Part shown: positions 36,300 to 46,374 of the stretch, piece by piece
Numbering within the stretch: the first letter of the stretch is position 1
Layout of the letters: every line of letters begins with the position of its first letter
From: Thalassotalea_F euphylliae
GTDB taxonomy: Bacteria; Pseudomonadota; Gammaproteobacteria; Enterobacterales; Alteromonadaceae
Direction: 5' to 3'
Assembly: GCF_042682785.1 (NCBI RefSeq)
Contig: NZ_JBHUIB010000003.1
Location: 1,210,649 to 1,274,648 of the forward strand
Length of the DNA: 64,000 bases
Notes under the pieces: model-generated
What the model was told of the DNA's origin: nothing
Databases searched by the model: none
The model's input: the letters and a program-made list of their open reading frames with translations, nothing else
Translations under genes and position numbers: made by a program

Positions 36300-37339
36300 T
36301 GTCGTCACTCCCCAGTGTTGGCATATTAGGCGCGGGATGTATCGGTAGCTATTTAGCTGGTGCCCTGCTTCCCGCCTATAAAAGTGAACCTAATAAGTTG
36401 TCGATTTTTGTCAGAGACCGTCAGCTAGCAAATATCGCTCAGCACGGTTTAAAAGTGACTGACTACAACGGTTTCGAGTCGAATACCGCAGAAAACATTT
36501 CTGCACTTACAACCAATAACACAACACTCACAGAACTGTCGCTAGATGTTTTGCTAGTGACCGTTAAATGCACAGCTGTGTCTTCATCAGTTGATGACAT
36601 AAAACAAGTGGTAAGCCCAAACACAATTATCGTTGCCTTACAAAACGGCATTGGCAGTGAGAATGCAATTAAAGACGCATTGCCCAACCATACAGTAATT
36701 ACGGGCATTGTCGGCTTCAATGTTACCGAAGAAGCCCCAGGACATTTTCATCGAGGTACAGAGGGTGAAGTAATCATTGAAGCTCATGAAAGAGAAGATT
36801 TAGCAACGCTGGTACGCTTGTTTAACCAGCATCATGTGCCTGCAGAACTTCGAAGCAATTTTGAACAAGTGCGCTGGGGAAAACTCTTACTAAACCTCAA
36901 CAATGCGGTTAATGCCCTTGCCGACGTTCCACTGAAAAAGCAGCTGAGCGACCGCGGCTATCGCCGAGTACTTGCCAACTTAATGCAAGAAACACTCACC
37001 ATACTCAAACACGCTAGAATCAAGCCTGCAAAACTGACCAAAGTGTCGCCCAATATCGTACCGCTGATCTTAAAGTCTCCCAATTGGCTTTTTACGCGTA
37101 TTGCTAACCAAATGTTGGCTATTGATCCCTTAGCGCGATCGTCGATGTGGTACGACGTATCGAACAATAAAATGACCGAAGTTGATTATATCAATGGCGC
37201 CGTGGTTACCTTAGCAAAAGAGTTGGGTCTTGAAGCACCGTTAAACGCGCATATTGTTGATACGATTAAGGAGGTTGAAAAATTAAACCAAGGCAGCCCT
37301 GGTTTGTTGCCAGCTGAACTTACGCCGTCCAGCGCATAA
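36299..37339 (+). CDS. panE: 2-dehydropantoate 2-reductase family protein (PanE/ApbA)
   Basis: 346 residues. N-terminal Rossmann fold with GILGAGCIGSYLAG (8-21) for NADPH, then VKCTA and ALQNGIGSEN in the middle, and the C-terminal helical domain with the catalytic lysine region (WGKLLLNLNNAVNAL). It reduces ketopantoate to pantoate for coenzyme A synthesis if it is the true PanE; related reductases exist, and it is longer than E. coli PanE (303). Coupled to the M28 peptidase and overlapping the convergent GNAT gene by 20 bases. Confidence 0.8.
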   Translation: MSSLPSVGILGAGCIGSYLAGALLPAYKSEPNKLSIFVRDRQLANIAQHGLKVTDYNGFESNTAENISALTTNNTTLTELSLDVLLVTVKCTAVSSSVDDIKQVVSPNTIIVALQNGIGSENAIKDALPNHTVITGIVGFNVTEEAPGHFHRGTEGEVIIEAHEREDLATLVRLFNQHHVPAELRSNFEQVRWGKLLLNLNNAVNALADVPLKKQLSDRGYRRVLANLMQETLTILKHARIKPAKLTKVSPNIVPLILKSPNWLFTRIANQMLAIDPLARSSMWYDVSNNKMTEVDYINGAVVTLAKELGLEAPLNAHIVDTIKEVEKLNQGSPGLLPAELTPSSA

Positions 37340-37769
37340 AATGTTGCAGGTCGTCTGATTGCTCGACCGTAAAACCATGATTAAGATATAACTGTTTAGC
37401 GGGGTTTTCCAACAGTACATTCAGCGTCAAGTCTACACCTTTTTCTACTGCTTTCTTCTTACATAAATCGATCACTTGCCCGCCAATTCCCTTGCCTTGG
37501 CATTCAGGTAGGATCTGAAATTGACGAATATGTAACGCCAGATTCTCAATGCCTAGTTTGATTACACCTACAACATGGTCATCCACTTTGATGAGAAAAC
37601 TTTGTTCAAAAAACTCCAATATTCTCGCCTGGTGCTGCAAATCATTCATCACAATGCCAGCTTTCGCTAGGTGCTCATCCATTGTAAGTTTCCTTAAAAA
37701 CACCAAGAAACCAACATCTTGATAACTGGCTTGTTGAAAGTGAATTTTAGGGGGCTGTGAAGAAGACAA
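37320..37769 (-). CDS. GNAT-family N-acetyltransferase
   Basis: 149 residues with the acetyl-CoA-binding motif QILPECQGKGIGGQV (about 85-99) and the NPAKQLYLNHGF block typical of GNAT enzymes. The substrate is not predictable. It is convergent with, and overlaps, the 3' end of panE by 20 bases, so the two transcripts form a short antisense duplex. Confidence 0.85.
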   Translation of the reverse strand: MSSSQPPKIHFQQASYQDVGFLVFLRKLTMDEHLAKAGIVMNDLQHQARILEFFEQSFLIKVDDHVVGVIKLGIENLALHIRQFQILPECQGKGIGGQVIDLCKKKAVEKGVDLTLNVLLENPAKQLYLNHGFTVEQSDDLQHFMRWTA

Positions 37770-37993
37770 CTGAAGCTTCCTTTAGTGAATTTTCCAAGAG
37801 AACATTTGAACAGTTTTTACACCAGTTAACGCCACATTGTTACATTATAACAACAGTTAGCTGCACGTTGATTAACTATTTACATGACGAGCACAACCAC
37901 TTATCGTAGCAAACCTACCATTTATCGACACAGCATTGAAAAGTTTTATCGAAGCAATGCAATATCATTCGGTTAAAATTATAAGGAAGCCGT

Positions 37994-39844
37994 ATGCACA
38001 TTAATAAATCAATCATCGCATTAGCCATTTCAGGCGCAATTTTAGCGGGTTGTGGCAAAGAAACAACAACGAATACAGCAGCTACTGCAGAGCCAGCTGC
38101 GCAGCCAGCACAAGAAGTTAGCGCGCAAACTGAATCGGAAAAAGCGAACGCATTATTCGACCAGATCTTTGATGAAGGTATCGACCGCAGTCCAATGATG
38201 CAGACCTTCCTTGGAATCAAAAAAGACTACGACAAGTGGAATGACTTCTCAGAAGAGAATGAATTAAAAGAGCATGAGATTGCTAAAGCTGACCTTAAGC
38301 GTATCCAAGCGCTTGACGTGAGCAAGTTAGATAAGCAAACGGCAGTGAGCTACGCCCTTTTCGAGCAAAACTTGAAGCAAGAAATTGAAGACTACAAGTG
38401 GCGTCATCACAACTACCCTGTCAACCAAATGTTTGGTTTACACTCGCAAGTACCTGCGATGTTAATCAACCAGCAAAGCATTGCTGATGAGAAAGAAGCC
38501 AACGACTATATTTCTCGTGTCAATGGCACAAATAAGCTAATCAACCAACTAATTGAACAGCTTAAAATTCGTGAGCAAAAAGGTATTATCGCTCCTAAAT
38601 TTGTATTCCCTCATGTTATTCGCGACTCAGGAAACATCATTAAAGGTGCACCTTTCACTGACGGTGAAGACAGCCCAATCCTTGCTGATTTCCGAAAAAA
38701 AGTGAACAAGCTTGAACTTGACGATGCGAAAAAAGCGGCACTTATTGCCGACGTTGAAAAAGCGCTTACAGAGCAGCTTCAACCTGCATACCAAGATCTA
38801 GTCGCCTACCTAACTGAGTTAGAGAAAAAAGCCGACACGCGTGACGGTGCTTGGAAATTCCCAGAAGGTGAAGCCTTCTTCAACAATGCACTTAACCGCA
38901 CAACAACCACTGACCTTACGTCGGATCAAATTCATGAAATTGGTTTAAGTGAAGTTGCACGCATTCACGATGAAATGCGTGAAATCATGAAGAAAGTGAA
39001 CTTTGAAGGCGACTTAGCGGCATTCTTCGAGTTTATGCGCAACGACAAGCAGTTCTACTACAACAGTGACGAAGAAGGTCGTGCACGCTACTTAAAAGAA
39101 GCAACCGCCTACATCGATACAATGAAAGAACGCTTAGACGAGTTATTCCTAACGAAACCTAAAGCGGGCTTAATTGTTAAAGCGGTAGAACCATTCCGCG
39201 AAAAGTCTGCAGGTAAAGCATTCTACCAGCAGCCAACACCGGACGGTTCACGCCCAGGTATTTACTACGCAAATCTTTACGATATGGAAGCTATGCCGAC
39301 TTACCAAATGGAAGCACTGGCTTACCATGAAGGTATTCCAGGCCACCACATGGAAATTGCAATGAAGCAAGAACTTGAAGGTATTCCTAAGTTCCGTAAA
39401 TTCGGTCGCTATACTGCTTACACCGAAGGTTGGGGTTTGTACTCTGAGCTTATCCCTAAAGAAATTGGCTTCTACCAAGACCCATATTCTGATTTCGGTC
39501 GCCTGGCGATGGAATTATGGCGTGCGTGTCGCCTGGTAGTTGACACAGGTATCCACGCGAAGAAATGGACACGCGAAAAAGGTATCGAATACTACGTAAC
39601 TAACACCCCTAACGCGAAATCTGATGCGGTTAAAATGGTAGAGCGTCACGTGGTTATGCCTTCACAAGCAACAGCATACAAAATTGGTATGTTGAAGATT
39701 GTTGAGTTACGCGAAATGGCAAAAGAAAAGTTGGGCGACAAGTTCGACATTCGTCAATTCCACAACGTTGTCTTAAGCCAAGGTCCTGTACCGTTGAACG
39801 TGCTTGAAGACATGGTTAACGAATACGTAGCGAAAAATAGCTAA
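37994..39844 (+). CDS. DUF885-family lipoprotein, putative metallopeptidase
   Basis: 616 residues. Lipoprotein signal with lipobox LAGC (C20), then a low-complexity Ala/Thr/Glu linker to about 45 and an all-helical DUF885 body. HEGIPGHH at 445-452 contains an HExxxHH-type zinc site, and EGWGLYSE further on supplies acidic ligands, as in this peptidase-like family. Probably a periplasmic or outer-membrane peptidase. AAGGA lies close before the start. Single gene with its own terminator. Confidence 0.85.
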   Translation: MHINKSIIALAISGAILAGCGKETTTNTAATAEPAAQPAQEVSAQTESEKANALFDQIFDEGIDRSPMMQTFLGIKKDYDKWNDFSEENELKEHEIAKADLKRIQALDVSKLDKQTAVSYALFEQNLKQEIEDYKWRHHNYPVNQMFGLHSQVPAMLINQQSIADEKEANDYISRVNGTNKLINQLIEQLKIREQKGIIAPKFVFPHVIRDSGNIIKGAPFTDGEDSPILADFRKKVNKLELDDAKKAALIADVEKALTEQLQPAYQDLVAYLTELEKKADTRDGAWKFPEGEAFFNNALNRTTTTDLTSDQIHEIGLSEVARIHDEMREIMKKVNFEGDLAAFFEFMRNDKQFYYNSDEEGRARYLKEATAYIDTMKERLDELFLTKPKAGLIVKAVEPFREKSAGKAFYQQPTPDGSRPGIYYANLYDMEAMPTYQMEALAYHEGIPGHHMEIAMKQELEGIPKFRKFGRYTAYTEGWGLYSELIPKEIGFYQDPYSDFGRLAMELWRACRLVVDTGIHAKKWTREKGIEYYVTNTPNAKSDAVKMVERHVVMPSQATAYKIGMLKIVELREMAKEKLGDKFDIRQFHNVVLSQGPVPLNVLEDMVNEYVAKNS

Positions 39845-39879
39845 TCGTAACGTTAAACACAGATTACACGATCTATATC

Positions 39880-39905
39880 AAAGGCCTCTATTGAGGCCTT
39901 TTTTA
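39880..39905 (+). terminator. intrinsic terminator after the DUF885 gene
   Basis: AAGGCCTC (39881-39888), loop TATT, GAGGCCTT (39893-39900), then further T. Confidence 0.9.
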
Positions 39906-39964
39906 TTATCTAAGCCTTTCAGATTATTGCTAAACTTGTGAAGTAGCCTAGAGTTAATAATGAC

Positions 39965-40567
39965 ATGAACAACCTTAATATTAAAAAAAGAATAGTATTA
40001 ACCGGTGGACCCGGTGGTGGTAAAACAACAGCCATCGATCTCATTCGCCGCGAGTTTGCAGGAAAGCTAGCCATTGTGCCGGAATCTGCCACCATGATGT
40101 TTAGTGGCGGTATTGAACGTGCCGAGAATGACAATGTGTTAAAAGCACAGCAAACCGCTATTTTTCACCTGCAGAAACACCTAGAAGACGTGCAGCGTGC
40201 CACCTACCCCGAGTGTGTGATCCTTTGCGATCGTGGCTCTCTCGACGGCCTGGCCTATTGGCCGGGCGATGAACAAGACTTTTTCACACATATGGGGACA
40301 ACGTTAGAAGAAGAGCTTGCTCGTTACGACGCCGTTATTTTCTTTGAAACAGCCGCTAAATCTGGTGAAAGCATTCGCAGCAATAACCCCGTACGAAATG
40401 AATCAGAACAAGCAGCGGTCGAATTAGATAATAAGTTGCAAGCGGTGTGGTCTAAACACCCTAACTTTAATCTTGTGGGCAGTTCAGAGTCTTTTATTCG
40501 TAAAGTCATGTTCGGGATCATGACCGTCGAAAACGTCATTGGCCAGTACCGCCCCAATAGAAATTAA
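39965..40567 (+). CDS. AAA_28-type P-loop ATPase
   Basis: 200 residues. Walker A is GGPGGGKTT (14-22); a DRGSLDGLAYWPG block in the middle and the late GSSESFIRKV region resemble the AAA_28/NadR-like kinase group. Members may phosphorylate small molecules, but the activity is unproven. The gene is followed after 39 bases by a GNAT gene with a good ribosome site, so the two may be co-transcribed. Confidence 0.75.
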   Translation: MNNLNIKKRIVLTGGPGGGKTTAIDLIRREFAGKLAIVPESATMMFSGGIERAENDNVLKAQQTAIFHLQKHLEDVQRATYPECVILCDRGSLDGLAYWPGDEQDFFTHMGTTLEEELARYDAVIFFETAAKSGESIRSNNPVRNESEQAAVELDNKLQAVWSKHPNFNLVGSSESFIRKVMFGIMTVENVIGQYRPNRN

Positions 40568-40606
40568 CCCAACAGCGATACCCTTTACGCAAAAAGGAAC
40601 CAATTT

Positions 40607-41086
40607 ATGTCATTACACATTCGTTCAGCCAACAGAGAAGACGCCCCACTTATTCACCGCTTTATTGTCGAATTAGCGATATATGAAAAAGCAGAACATG
40701 AAGTGAAAGCCATGGTTGACGATATCGCAGACTCTATTTTTTCTCATGAGTCGGCCACCCAAGCCTTGATATGTGAGTTTGACAACGAGCCTATTGGATT
40801 TGCCGTGTACTTTTTCAATTACTCTACTTGGCTTGGAAGGCATGGCCTATTCCTTGAAGATTTATATGTAACACCCTCACAGCGTGGAATAGGCGCAGGC
40901 AAAGCAATACTCAAACATTTAGCGCAAATTGCAGTGTCGAAGAATTGTGGCCGGTTTGAATGGAATGTACTTGACTGGAACACACCAGCCATAAAGTTTT
41001 ATCAGTCTATCGGCGCTACACCACAAGACGAATGGGTGGGTTACCGCTTAACTGGCGATGCGCTAATAAAACTTGCTGAAAGTTGA
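40607..41086 (+). CDS. GNAT N-acetyltransferase, diamine/thialysine acetyltransferase-like
   Basis: 159 residues. The motif FLEDLYVTPSQRGIGAGKAI and the later EWNVLDWNTPAIKFYQSIGA are hallmarks of the spermidine/spermine and thialysine N-acetyltransferase group, and length fits. It probably acetylates a polyamine-like or amino-acid side-chain amine in the cytoplasm. AAAAGGA precedes ATG 40607 by about 8 bases. Downstream is a very basic DUF2986 protein. Confidence 0.85.
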   Translation: MSLHIRSANREDAPLIHRFIVELAIYEKAEHEVKAMVDDIADSIFSHESATQALICEFDNEPIGFAVYFFNYSTWLGRHGLFLEDLYVTPSQRGIGAGKAILKHLAQIAVSKNCGRFEWNVLDWNTPAIKFYQSIGATPQDEWVGYRLTGDALIKLAES

Positions 41087-41130
41087 ATTATTCATGAAAA
41101 TATCGCGCTCAAATCGCTAAGAGACAGACG

Positions 41131-41316
41131 ATGAACCGTAAAAAGAAAATCAAGCAAGTGCTAACTAAAAAATTAAAAAAGAAGAATGCAAAACTGCACA
41201 ACAGCAACAAACCGAAATACATCTCCAAAGCCGAGCGCGCTAAATTAGCAGCACAAGAAAGCGATGCGCAAGAAAGCATATCTGAAGAAAACACTTTTCA
41301 AGAAACCAAAGAATAA
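41131..41316 (+). CDS. DUF2986 family small basic protein
   Basis: 61 residues. The N-terminal half is dense in lysine (RKKKIKQVLTKKLKKKNAK) and is followed by NKPKYISKAERAKLA, the conserved core of DUF2986, then an acidic tail. Such proteins are common in Alteromonadales and Vibrionales; function unknown, nucleic-acid binding is a guess from charge. It lies 44 bases after the acetyltransferase gene. Confidence 0.75.
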   Translation: MNRKKKIKQVLTKKLKKKNAKLHNSNKPKYISKAERAKLAAQESDAQESISEENTFQETKE

Positions 41317-41645
41317 TAAGCTAAAGCCGAGTCATCCCGCTTGAATGAGTTGGAGTAAGTTTGGCCTGGCATGGAACGCAAAGCCTCCCTCTGCCATTTC
41401 CTATACTCCCCTGCTTATTTAAAGGAAATAAAAAGCACGCTAATTTGGCAAGGCTATAAATATCGTTTTACCGACTCTATTCAGTTGCAAAATAGTACAC
41501 CTTGCTATTTAGATAACGAAGACTCTCCTTTGCGCAGGAAAAAAGTTTAATCAAACTAAATATTAGATGAATGAGTTCAAACAAGACTTGATAGCTCATT
41601 GTCAATTAACTTACTGTGTTTCTCCTTGAAAAATTCTCTCAATAA
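41317..41645. other. 329-bp intergenic region
   Basis: Holds one 59-codon plus-strand frame (41371-41550), listed separately, and otherwise no recognised promoter, hairpin or repeat. It separates two genes that converge (DUF2986 and the molybdopterin subunit). Confidence 0.4.
41371..41550 (+). CDS. possible small hypothetical protein
   Basis: ATG 41371 to TAA 41548-41550 gives 59 residues (MERKASLCHFLYSP at the start, SPLRRKKV at the end). It has no visible ribosome site and no known motif. The composition is protein-like, but a random frame is equally possible. Confidence 0.2.
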   Translation: MERKASLCHFLYSPAYLKEIKSTLIWQGYKYRFTDSIQLQNSTPCYLDNEDSPLRRKKV

Positions 41646-43868
41646 TTAACCCGTGACTTGTACTCTGTCTCTCTCACCTGCCAAAGCGGTTAAATCCCGA
41701 TAACGTTTACCGGTCAGCGAGAACACTGCGTTCAACACAGCTGGCGCAACCGTCGGTACTGCGATTTCGCCGACGCCACATGGTTCTCTCATTTCAACAT
41801 CGACGAGTTTGGTATGAATATTTGGCATTTGCTGCATACTCAATAAAGACAGATTATGGAAGTTGCTTTGCTGGCACTTACCTTGTTCAAACGTGACGCC
41901 GCCGTGCAATACAGGTGTAAGCCCCCAAGCAATTGAGCCTTCAATTTGCGCTTTAACACTATTTGGGTTTATCACAAGGCCACAATCAGCAACCGTATAA
42001 ACATCGGTCACGACAATTTGATCATTATCTTTCTTAACTACAGCAACCTGTGCACAAAATGATTTATCGTGAAAAGCGCTTAATGCGATGCCCATTCCTT
42101 GGTCTTTAGGGTTATTTTGCCAATTGGAAAATACCTTTATTTCTTGCAATACACGTATGAACATGCGCTGTAAAAACATCACGTTCTTCATGCGTTCCGC
42201 TCGGTCTCCTTTATATTGATTTTTAGTTAGCCCTTGAAGAAGTTGAAATCTGTAATCTAACGGGTTTACGTCACATTTTTCTGCTAATTCGTCAATAAAG
42301 CACTCACGCGAAAAAACATCTAAATGGGCAACCACAGCTCGCCATGGGCCAGTTTGCACAAAGTGCGGGCGATGGAAGTGACTCTCAATAGACAGCGCTT
42401 TATGATCATAAGGAAATGTAATCTCTCCACCGCCCCATTGTTGTGTAGAAACAGCGCTGCAAGAATATTGTTCAATATTTCCGTTTTCATCAAGCTGAGC
42501 GTGCATTTCATCAGAGCGCATAGGATGGAATCGGTCATAGTGTATTTCGTCTTCTCGTGTCCATTGAAGCTTGATAGGCATCCCTATTTTTTCTGAAATG
42601 GTCGCAGCTTCAATAATAAAGTCTGCATAATAACGTCGACCAAATCCTCCGCCCATATGTAATACGTGTATTTTTATCTGTTCTTTGGCTACCCCAAAGT
42701 GTGCAGCCAAATTGGTTGCCGTATGCTGTGGCGATTGAGTGCCAGCCCACACTTCAATTGCACCCTGTTTGTAATCGACAACAGCATTTAGCGGCTCCAT
42801 CAGCGCATGGGGTAAAAGCGGACTATGGTATGCTGCATGAATAGTGTTTTGAGAACTAGCTATATGATTTGGCTCATAATTAAGACTTCGTACTCTTATA
42901 TGGTCATTTTTATTGTGGAGAGTTCGCAACGTTTCCGCTAACTTTGATGAGCTCGCGTCCTCTGCATAACCCTGTTTCCAAGAGACTGATAGCCTCTTAA
43001 TCGCGCGTAAACATGCCCAAGTTGAGGTACCTACAACAACAATTCCGCCAAGGATACCGGTATCAAACAACCCAGATTTGATTTCTGTATCAAGCGCATA
43101 AACATCAATAACACCCTCGATTTTCATAGCTTGCGAGGCGTCAAACACATCAACACTAGCCCCGAGTGTAGGAGGGCGAAGAATACTTGCATAAAGCATA
43201 TTATCTACTTCCATATCAATGCCATACACTAGCTCTCCACGCACGATTTGGTTTACGTTGTTAGTCGGCGTTGACTTTCCTACTAACGAATAGTTGATGC
43301 GTGATTTATAAGGCATGTTGTCAATAACATGCGCAGGCAATGTAACATTGGCCGCATCACCAATGAGTTGGGCAAATAACAATGACTTGTTGGTTGATTT
43401 TTGATGTACTGCACTGTTTCGACAGATGCAGTCAGCAATATCACAACCAAAACGTTTCGCCGCAGCGATAAGTAGAACCTGTTTTATACTCGCTCCTGCC
43501 TTACGCAAGATTGGCCACTCTGAAGGGATAGAGGTGCTGCCTCCCGAGTTTAATCGGCCAAACTCTTCATGCATATTCTCTATCTGACGAGAAAAATTCT
43601 GATGAAATACCGATACCGTTGACCAGTCAGCATCTAACTCTTCACAGATAATCATTGCCAGCGCATTCAACACCCCTTGCCCCATCTCCTGTTTATAACT
43701 ATGGACATGCAGGCTGTTATCGGGATTTATATGGATATAAGGGTATAAATCCATGGTTCCTGACGTGCTTTCATCGCTTTCTTCTGCTAAAGATTGAGGG
43801 ACATGTATACCGATAAACAAAGCACCCGATGACAAGACACTGAGCTTTAAAAATTGACGGCGTTTCAA
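41646..43868 (-). CDS. molybdopterin-binding subunit of an aldehyde/isoquinoline oxidoreductase (IorB-like)
   Basis: 740 residues of the xanthine dehydrogenase family. The N terminus KRRQFLKLSVLSSGA is a twin-arginine export signal, so the enzyme works in the periplasm. Molybdenum-pterin segments include QEMGQGVLNALAMI, GGGFGRR and the active-site glutamate in CGVGEIAVP. It overlaps the 2Fe-2S subunit gene upstream by four bases (ATGA), so the two subunits are made together. Two-subunit enzymes of this type pass electrons to a membrane cytochrome c, which is not encoded here. Substrate unknown. Confidence 0.85.
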   Translation of the reverse strand: MKRRQFLKLSVLSSGALFIGIHVPQSLAEESDESTSGTMDLYPYIHINPDNSLHVHSYKQEMGQGVLNALAMIICEELDADWSTVSVFHQNFSRQIENMHEEFGRLNSGGSTSIPSEWPILRKAGASIKQVLLIAAAKRFGCDIADCICRNSAVHQKSTNKSLLFAQLIGDAANVTLPAHVIDNMPYKSRINYSLVGKSTPTNNVNQIVRGELVYGIDMEVDNMLYASILRPPTLGASVDVFDASQAMKIEGVIDVYALDTEIKSGLFDTGILGGIVVVGTSTWACLRAIKRLSVSWKQGYAEDASSSKLAETLRTLHNKNDHIRVRSLNYEPNHIASSQNTIHAAYHSPLLPHALMEPLNAVVDYKQGAIEVWAGTQSPQHTATNLAAHFGVAKEQIKIHVLHMGGGFGRRYYADFIIEAATISEKIGMPIKLQWTREDEIHYDRFHPMRSDEMHAQLDENGNIEQYSCSAVSTQQWGGGEITFPYDHKALSIESHFHRPHFVQTGPWRAVVAHLDVFSRECFIDELAEKCDVNPLDYRFQLLQGLTKNQYKGDRAERMKNVMFLQRMFIRVLQEIKVFSNWQNNPKDQGMGIALSAFHDKSFCAQVAVVKKDNDQIVVTDVYTVADCGLVINPNSVKAQIEGSIAWGLTPVLHGGVTFEQGKCQQSNFHNLSLLSMQQMPNIHTKLVDVEMREPCGVGEIAVPTVAPAVLNAVFSLTGKRYRDLTALAGERDRVQVTG

Positions 43869-44488
43869 TGGTTTGTCTCCTGCATATCATTCTGCGGTTG
43901 GTCTCGTTCCTCTATAAGCGTGTGTCTCTTGACCAATTGCATCTGCCGTAGCTCCTCTACTTGTAATGCCTTAGCAGACGCGACAGATTTAATGGCCGCT
44001 TTAATGCGCAAGTAGGTGCCACAGCGACAAATGTTGACCATGTGGGTGTCGATTTCTTCATCCGTCGGGGTTGGATTACTGGACAGCAATGCACTGGCAG
44101 CCATTAATTGCCCCGCTTGGCAATATCCGCACTGTGGCACATCATGTTGAACCCAAGCCTTTTGCAGCGGGTGCAGATCACGGCTAGAATCGCTTAGCCC
44201 CTCAATAGTGTTAACAGCATGCCCTGCAGTGTCGGAGATGGGGATCGAACATGCTCTTGCCAGCCTGCCATTGAGATGAACCGAACATGCCCCACATCGG
44301 CCAATACCACACCCATACTTTGTGCCTTTCAACCCAAGCTCGTCTCGCAAAATCCAGAGAAGTGGTGTGGTCACATCTTTAGTTTTAAGGACAACCGGTT
44401 TGCCGTTTAGCGTAAAGCTGATATTGACTGTTCCTTTCGTTCCTGTATATGCAGAGAGATTCTTTTGTTTACTTGCGTGTTCACCCAT
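43865..44488 (-). CDS. 2Fe-2S subunit of the molybdenum hydroxylase (IorA-like)
   Basis: 207 residues. The plant-type 2Fe-2S cluster uses C60, C65, C68 and C80 (CGIGRCGAC and later), and the second cluster uses C120, C123, C154 and C156 (CGYCQAG and CRCGTY). It lacks its own export signal and would travel with the Tat-signal partner. There are about 30 extra residues at each end compared with typical small subunits of about 155 residues. First gene of the two-gene unit, divergent from a ToxR/CadC-like regulator with 222 bases between them. Confidence 0.88.
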   Translation of the reverse strand: MGEHASKQKNLSAYTGTKGTVNISFTLNGKPVVLKTKDVTTPLLWILRDELGLKGTKYGCGIGRCGACSVHLNGRLARACSIPISDTAGHAVNTIEGLSDSSRDLHPLQKAWVQHDVPQCGYCQAGQLMAASALLSSNPTPTDEEIDTHMVNICRCGTYLRIKAAIKSVASAKALQVEELRQMQLVKRHTLIEERDQPQNDMQETNH

Positions 44489-44710
44489 TTACATTTCCTT
44501 GAGAGTCATCAGTACAACAGTTTCATTTATCAACTGCATATCACCGTAGCTGCTAGATGTAATAAAAACTTGTTTCTGCTATGACAAAAACCTGACAAAT
44601 GTCTGACATCGATAAGTTCGGTCTACCAATTTCAAAATTTGCCATGTAATGCTTTTATGTACATAGTTAGACGGCGTGCGGAAATTCGGTAGTAAGGAAA
44701 CTTATCTCAT

Positions 44711-46159
44711 ATGATTCAACTTGGTGACGTGTGCTTTCAGCCTGAACAGCTATTAATAAGCAAAGATGGTAAGACGGTGAGTTTGGATAAACAAAGTCGA
44801 GATATTTTGCTACTGCTCTCGGCGCAAACGGAGCCTTTAAGCAAAACACAATTAATCACGGCAATATGGCAAAACAGAGTTGTCACCGATGCCGCCATTA
44901 CTAGTGCGATTCGGCGTATTAGAAAAGCATTAAATGAAATAGATAGTTCAACCGAGTACATAAAAACACTGCCCAAGGTTGGTTATCAATTATCCGTCCC
45001 CGTTGATTCAGCAGCTCACATTATCGAAACACATACGTCAGCGCACATGTCATCTGCAGCATTGCCTTCTCAACATAGCGTAAAGCCAGAATTAACAAGC
45101 CTAGCCTTTTCACCAAGTTATCTTATTTTTTTTATACCTGTTGTTTTACTCTTAACTTATATCGCCTATTTGTGGCGTACTGCACCAGCGCCAAAACTTC
45201 CGCCACTGTATATACAAGCCCAACATATCTGGTCACAAAAACAAACAGATCAAATTACTCAAGCAGTAACCTTACTCGAAAAAACGCTCGATACATTGCC
45301 AACTTTCGCGCCTGCACACAGTATGCTCGCACAAATATATACCTACAAAATGAGTCGATATTTAGGGCTGAGTGATGAAGAGTTAATTGCGCGAGGTGAT
45401 TATCATTTAGCCCGAGCAGAGAAATTAGGTGCACCTAAAGTAGACGTGGCGCTAGCAAGGGCAACCCAAGCATTCTTCTTCAAACGCAACTTAGCTGTGG
45501 TTGAAGCATTTGTTCAAACCTACCAAGCGCATGATGACTGTCACGCCGATTGTCATTTCTTTATCGCCTATGCATCACCTGTTATCAATCGTTCAGATCT
45601 AGCTGTTTTGCACGCCGAATTGGCCTTTGAGATGATGCCTGATAGTCCGCTGTTTGTGTGGGAGCGCGCATGGGCACAGTTTATGTCAGGCAACTTTGAT
45701 ATTGCCCATGAGCGCAGACGCGAAGCAGAAGCATTTACTGGCGAGAACAATACCATTATGCAAGCGATGATCGCTCAAGCCAATAATGATCAGCCAACCG
45801 CTATTCGCTACTGGCTAATGCACTTGGTATCTGCAGGATACCTTACAAAAGCACAACAAGCTGACTTGCTAAGTCAAGCGCAAAACGCCAACCTTAATAT
45901 GCCTCTTCAGCAAGCTATTGCTGACTTTGCCGTCGAGCACCCATCACTGCCAATTGACCAACGCGCCATGCTGCTATTGCTAGCCAAGCAGACAGAAGCA
46001 GCGTTTACACTAATCATCAAAGAAACTTCGCTTCAAAATCAAACACATTTGCTTTGGGCGGCCGACAATCCCGTATTTAAAAGCTCAATGCCTTCAAAAC
46101 ACATTCACGCAATTAAACAACATTTTTGGCAATTATCAGACACGACAACGTCCAAATAA
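44711..46159 (+). CDS. ToxR/CadC-like membrane transcription regulator with TPR-like periplasmic domain
   Basis: 482 residues. An OmpR-type winged helix (about 5-98, ending EYIKTLPKVGYQL) is followed by a linker, one membrane helix (about 137-156) and a large helical periplasmic domain with TPR-like repeats (LEKTLDTLPTFAPAHSMLAQIY). This topology lets a periplasmic signal act directly on DNA. Divergent transcription from the molybdenum hydroxylase genes suggests they are its target (inference). Confidence 0.85.
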   Translation: MIQLGDVCFQPEQLLISKDGKTVSLDKQSRDILLLLSAQTEPLSKTQLITAIWQNRVVTDAAITSAIRRIRKALNEIDSSTEYIKTLPKVGYQLSVPVDSAAHIIETHTSAHMSSAALPSQHSVKPELTSLAFSPSYLIFFIPVVLLLTYIAYLWRTAPAPKLPPLYIQAQHIWSQKQTDQITQAVTLLEKTLDTLPTFAPAHSMLAQIYTYKMSRYLGLSDEELIARGDYHLARAEKLGAPKVDVALARATQAFFFKRNLAVVEAFVQTYQAHDDCHADCHFFIAYASPVINRSDLAVLHAELAFEMMPDSPLFVWERAWAQFMSGNFDIAHERRREAEAFTGENNTIMQAMIAQANNDQPTAIRYWLMHLVSAGYLTKAQQADLLSQAQNANLNMPLQQAIADFAVEHPSLPIDQRAMLLLLAKQTEAAFTLIIKETSLQNQTHLLWAADNPVFKSSMPSKHIHAIKQHFWQLSDTTTSK

Positions 46160-46374
46160 CAGGCTTATAAAAATGGCCTATTGGTTGAAAAGTTTAATGT
46201 AACGGGGGGAAAAGCTGTAAAATGTTATGTTCGCTTATCAAGGGTACGTTGTTCATATCTAGTAAATACGTCATCAAACAATCAAACATAAACCTATGAA
46301 GTAAACTTCTAGCTATGGCGCAAGTGTGACGATTGCCCTTTCCTCATTCCTATTCACTCTACTTGCAATTCAAA

